Part shown: piece by piece, positions 61,804 through 64,000 of the stretch
Numbering within the stretch: position 1 is the first letter of the stretch
Layout of the letters: each line of letters starts with the position of its first letter
Assembly (NCBI GenBank): GCA_963823945.1
Contig: CAWGNK010000005.1
Span: 186,001 to 250,000 of the forward strand
Source: Bog-793 sp963823945
Lineage (GTDB): Bacteria; Actinomycetota; Acidimicrobiia; Acidimicrobiales; Bog-793
Length of the DNA stretch: 64,000 nt
Direction: 5' to 3'
Position numbers and translations under genes: made by a program
Notes under the pieces: generated by a model
Told to the model about the DNA's origin: nothing
Database searches by the model: none
Seen by the model: the letters and a program-made list of their open reading frames with translations, nothing else

Positions 61804-62672
61804 GTGGCCGGGCGACGACCGCTCGGACGGGGTGAGCTGCGCGCGCTGCTCGCCGCGCACAGCATCAACCCGAAAAAGGCCCTCGGGCAGAACTTCGTCG
61901 TCGACCCCAACACCGTCGAGCGGATCGCGCGCCTCGCCGGGGTGGCGACGGGGGACCGGGTCGTCGAGGTGGGGGCGGGACTCGGCGCGCTGACCTGTGC
62001 CCTCGCCGGGTCCGGCGCGCAGGTGACCGCCGTCGAGATCGACCACCGGCTCGTCGCCGAGCTGGGCTCGCTCGTCCCGGACACGGTCCGCGTCGTCGAG
62101 GCCGACGCGCTGAACTGCGAATGGGACGAGATCCTGGCGACAGGCGGACGACCCGTCCCGGGCTGGGTACTCGTCGCGAACCTGCCGTACAACGTGGCGA
62201 CGCCGCTCGTCGTGGGACTGCTGCAGGACGTGCCCGCGATCGCTCGCATGCTGGTCATGGTCCAGGCCGAAGTGGGCGCGCGTTTCGCCGCCTCGCCCGG
62301 CAACCGCACCTACGGCGCCGTGACGGTCCGCGTCGCCTACTTCGCGACGGCTCGCGTCGTCGGGCGAGTGGCCCCCGACGTGTTCTACCCGCGCCCCGCG
62401 TCGACTCGGTCCTCGTCGCGATCGACAGGCGCCCGGAGCCCGCGGTCGCATCGGATCTCGCGAGCTTCGCCGAGATCGACGCGCTCGTGAGGGCCGGCTT
62501 CGGCGGCCGGCGGAAGATGCTCCGCCATTCGCTCGCCGGGCTTGTCGCCCCAGCGGCGTTCGAAGCCGCAGGAGTCGACGCCCGATTGCGCGCCGAGCAG
62601 CTCGATGTCGTGGCGTGGGGCAAGCTGGCGGCATGCCAGAAGTCGATCGATTCCTCGCGCCAGCCAAGCTGA
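61804..62672 (+). CDS. rsmA: 16S rRNA adenine dimethyltransferase KsgA (one-base frame break)
   Basis: Dimethylates A1518 and A1519 of 16S rRNA. Motifs: NPKKALGQNFVVDPNTVERI, VVEVGAGLGALTCAL and VLVANLPYNVATPLVVGLLQ. The frame breaks at CCCC 62394-62397; one added C restores VFYPRPRVDSVLVAIDRRPE and the C-terminal domain (LVRAGFGGRRKMLRHSLAGL). Joined length is about 289 residues, as usual. GTG start at 61804. Such a conserved gene is unlikely to be broken. Confidence 0.9.
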
Positions 62673-63430
62673 CCCGGTCGTTTCGCGTCACCGGGCGACG
62701 CGACGACGGCTATCACCTCATCGAGGCGGAGATGGTCGCGCTCGATCTTGCCGACGAGCTCGAGTTCAGCGAGGGAGACGCTCTCGAGATCGTCGACCAG
62801 ATCGGCTGGGTCGGACCGGGGGACGGCGAGCCGGTGCTCTTCGACCTGCCCACCCGGGAGAACCTCGTCGTCCGGGCTCTCGAGCTCGCGGGACGAACGG
62901 CGCACGTCCGCCTCGTGAAGCGGATTCCGCCGGGGGCGGGTCTCGGGGGCGGTTCGGCGGACGCCGCCGCGACGCTTCGCTGGGCGGGCGTCGGGGATTC
63001 CGAGCTCGCGTCGCGGCTCGGTGCCGACGTCCCGTTCTGTTTGTCGGGTGGTCACGCGATCGTGCGGGGCGTCGGCGAGATCGTTGAGGCGCTCGTGCCG
63101 GTCGAGATGGCGGTCCTGCTCTTCACGCCGTCGTTCGGCGTGTCGACCGCGGCGGTCTATGAGGCCTTTGACGAGGTTGGCGCGCCCGAGCAGGGTGCCT
63201 CGCAAAACGACCTCGAGAGGGCGGCGCTCGTCGTCGAGCCGCGGCTCGCCCGGTTCCGGGATCTGTTCGCGGAACTCGCCGGACGACGGCCGACGCTCGC
63301 CGGCAGCGGGGCGACGTGGTTCCTGGAGTGCGACCCACACGGCGCCGCGGCGCTGGCGAGCTCACTTTCGGCCGTGGTCGCCTCCGAGGGGCTGCGCGCG
63401 GTCGTCAAAGTCGCTCACGCCGTGGCCTGA
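62633..63430 (+). CDS. ispE: 4-diphosphocytidyl-2-C-methyl-D-erythritol kinase
   Basis: 265 residues. GHMP kinase of the non-mevalonate isoprenoid pathway. ATP loop PPGAGLGGGSADAAATLRWA, substrate region APAKLTRSFRVTGRRDDGYH and C-terminal LAGSGATWFLECD. It overlaps the ksgA end by 40 bases. ATG 62633 is chosen; an ATG at 62615 is also in frame. Confidence 0.93.
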   Translation: MPEVDRFLAPAKLTRSFRVTGRRDDGYHLIEAEMVALDLADELEFSEGDALEIVDQIGWVGPGDGEPVLFDLPTRENLVVRALELAGRTAHVRLVKRIPPGAGLGGGSADAAATLRWAGVGDSELASRLGADVPFCLSGGHAIVRGVGEIVEALVPVEMAVLLFTPSFGVSTAAVYEAFDEVGAPEQGASQNDLERAALVVEPRLARFRDLFAELAGRRPTLAGSGATWFLECDPHGAAALASSLSAVVASEGLRAVVKVAHAVA

Positions 63431-63497
63431 CGACGCGCCGACCCGAGCAGCGGTGGCCGGGCCGGGGGGCGCATCTCGACGCGGATGGTGAGTCTGG

Positions 63498-63593
63498 CTA
63501 CTTGCCGCGACGCTGCCAGCGCGTGCGCTTCAGCATCTTCTTGTGCTTCTTCTTGCGCATGCGCTTGCGGCGCTTCTTGATCAGGGATCCCAT
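63498..63593 (-). CDS. Ribosomal protein bS22 (31 residues)
   Basis: Reads MGSLIKKRRKRMRKKK and then HKKMLKRTRWQRRGK. This is the actinobacterial small-subunit miniprotein bS22 (AURKAIP1/COX24-like), which sits near the decoding centre. The frame is clear and the composition extremely basic. It runs against ispE. Confidence 0.88.
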   Translation of the reverse strand: MGSLIKKRRKRMRKKKHKKMLKRTRWQRRGK

Positions 63594-63911
63594 GGCTTGG
63601 CAGACGTTAGCTGATGGTGAGAGGGCCCGATGACTGGTCCAGGCGCCGTGCGAGTTGGCGGTCGATGGTGGAGGCCCTTCGGAACGCGGCCGGCGTCTTC
63701 TGGCCGCGCGCGCCGGGGGCGTTTCTCGTTGCAGCCGGTGCGGTCGAGGCGCACCCAGGAGTGAGGGTTCGCCCGGCGCAGCTCGACCCGGCGCGGCTCG
63801 CAGGCTCGCCCGGGGAGGGCAGCATCGCCCGCTGGTCCTCTCGGCCGGCAACCTGGGGATCATCTTCCGCCCTGCGAGGAGCTCGCCCCAGCGGCTTTCA
63901 ACGGACAGGAC
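63594..63911. other. Interval without a supported gene
   Basis: 318 bases between bS22 and the Hsp20-type promoter. Long frames exist on both strands but have no ribosome sites, no recognisable motifs and high Arg/Pro/Ala typical of shadow frames. No tRNA or obvious repeat. It should contain the minus-strand promoter of bS22. Confidence 0.5.
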
Positions 63912-63940
63912 TTGCAACTCAAACTAGAGCTATCTACACT
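63912..63940 (+). promoter_or_regulatory. Promoter of the downstream (Hsp20-like) gene
   Basis: TTGCAA (63912-63917), a 17-base gap and TACACT (63935-63940) form a good sigma-70-type promoter in an AT-rich patch. An imperfect inverted repeat (ACTCAAACTAGA / TCTAGTGAG) overlaps it and could bind a heat-shock repressor, though it does not match the HspR HAIR consensus. Confidence 0.6.
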
Positions 63941-63983
63941 TTCTAGTGAGAGCGAAGCTTATAGCAGAGGAGGTAGGGCTCTC

Positions 63984-64000
63984 ATGTTGATGCGCACGGA
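63984..64000 (+). CDS. Start of a gene, probably Hsp20-family chaperone (cut by window)
   Basis: ATG 63984 follows AGAGGAGGT nine bases upstream. The only visible residues are MLMRTD, a start common in actinobacterial Hsp20 proteins. Promoter strength and AT-rich leader agree. Five complete codons are too few for certainty. Confidence 0.45.

Noticed and set aside
63912..63960. HAIR (HspR) operator before the Hsp20-like gene
   Set aside because: The inverted repeat does not match CTTGAGT-N7-ACTCAAG; only ACTCAA is present on one side.

Overview
The window is high-GC DNA from an actinobacterium. Four things point there: a mycothiol-conjugate amidase (Mca), the actinobacterial pspA-pspAA-htpX-pspAB stress operon, a fused Kgd-type 2-oxoglutarate enzyme, and the two tiny actinobacterial ribosomal proteins bL37 and bS22. 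The nucleoside-salvage block (cdd, deoA, add, upp, a phosphosugar mutase, punA) has the gene content of the Mycobacterium tuberculosis cluster. A deep-branching lineage such as Acidimicrobiia is possible, but I cannot prove it from this sequence.

Layout. 1-4408: prfB (5' end cut), ftsE-ftsX, a serine hydrolase and a sugar-nucleotide transferase. 4609-6906: a TIGR01777-type epimerase with a frame break, and a secreted Asp-box protein. 7285-12303: a large glycosyltransferase/pyruvyltransferase gene split by a complete IS21-family element; removing the element and one 6-bp target copy restores the frame exactly. 12499-23024: kgd, a NYN-domain nuclease, a hotdog dehydratase, exonuclease III, the psp operon, mca and an SCP2-domain protein. 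23040-28370: a lower-GC accessory island marked by three copies of an 18-bp repeat. It holds a membrane-protein pair, a 2.7-kb transposon with 25-bp inverted repeats carrying an IS1-like transposase and passenger genes (DUF3800, a small basic protein, a membrane protein), a DUF5343 gene and an odd tRNA. 28381-34948: a soluble PRC-MgtE_N-CBS protein, a secreted peptidase-like hydrolase, a Fic AMP-transferase with a palindromic promoter, and an M-box riboswitch leading into an NRAMP-related transporter that lacks the usual selectivity methionine, so it is probably a magnesium importer. 34995-43126: a glycosyltransferase/methyltransferase cluster, a GDT1-type transporter, an M1 aminopeptidase and a PfkB kinase. 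43995-55983: a BmpA-type nucleoside ABC importer followed by the nucleoside-salvage enzymes, which together form a scavenging route for nucleosides and free bases. 56157-63430: a phosphodiesterase, bL37, ychF, rsmI, metG, tatD, ksgA and ispE. The window closes with bS22 and the first codons of a probable Hsp20 gene.

Five conserved genes (the TIGR01777 protein, the NRAMP transporter, the importer ATPase, ksgA and a small basic gene) each carry a single-base frame break, always in or next to a run of G or C. This looks more like sequence error than gene decay.
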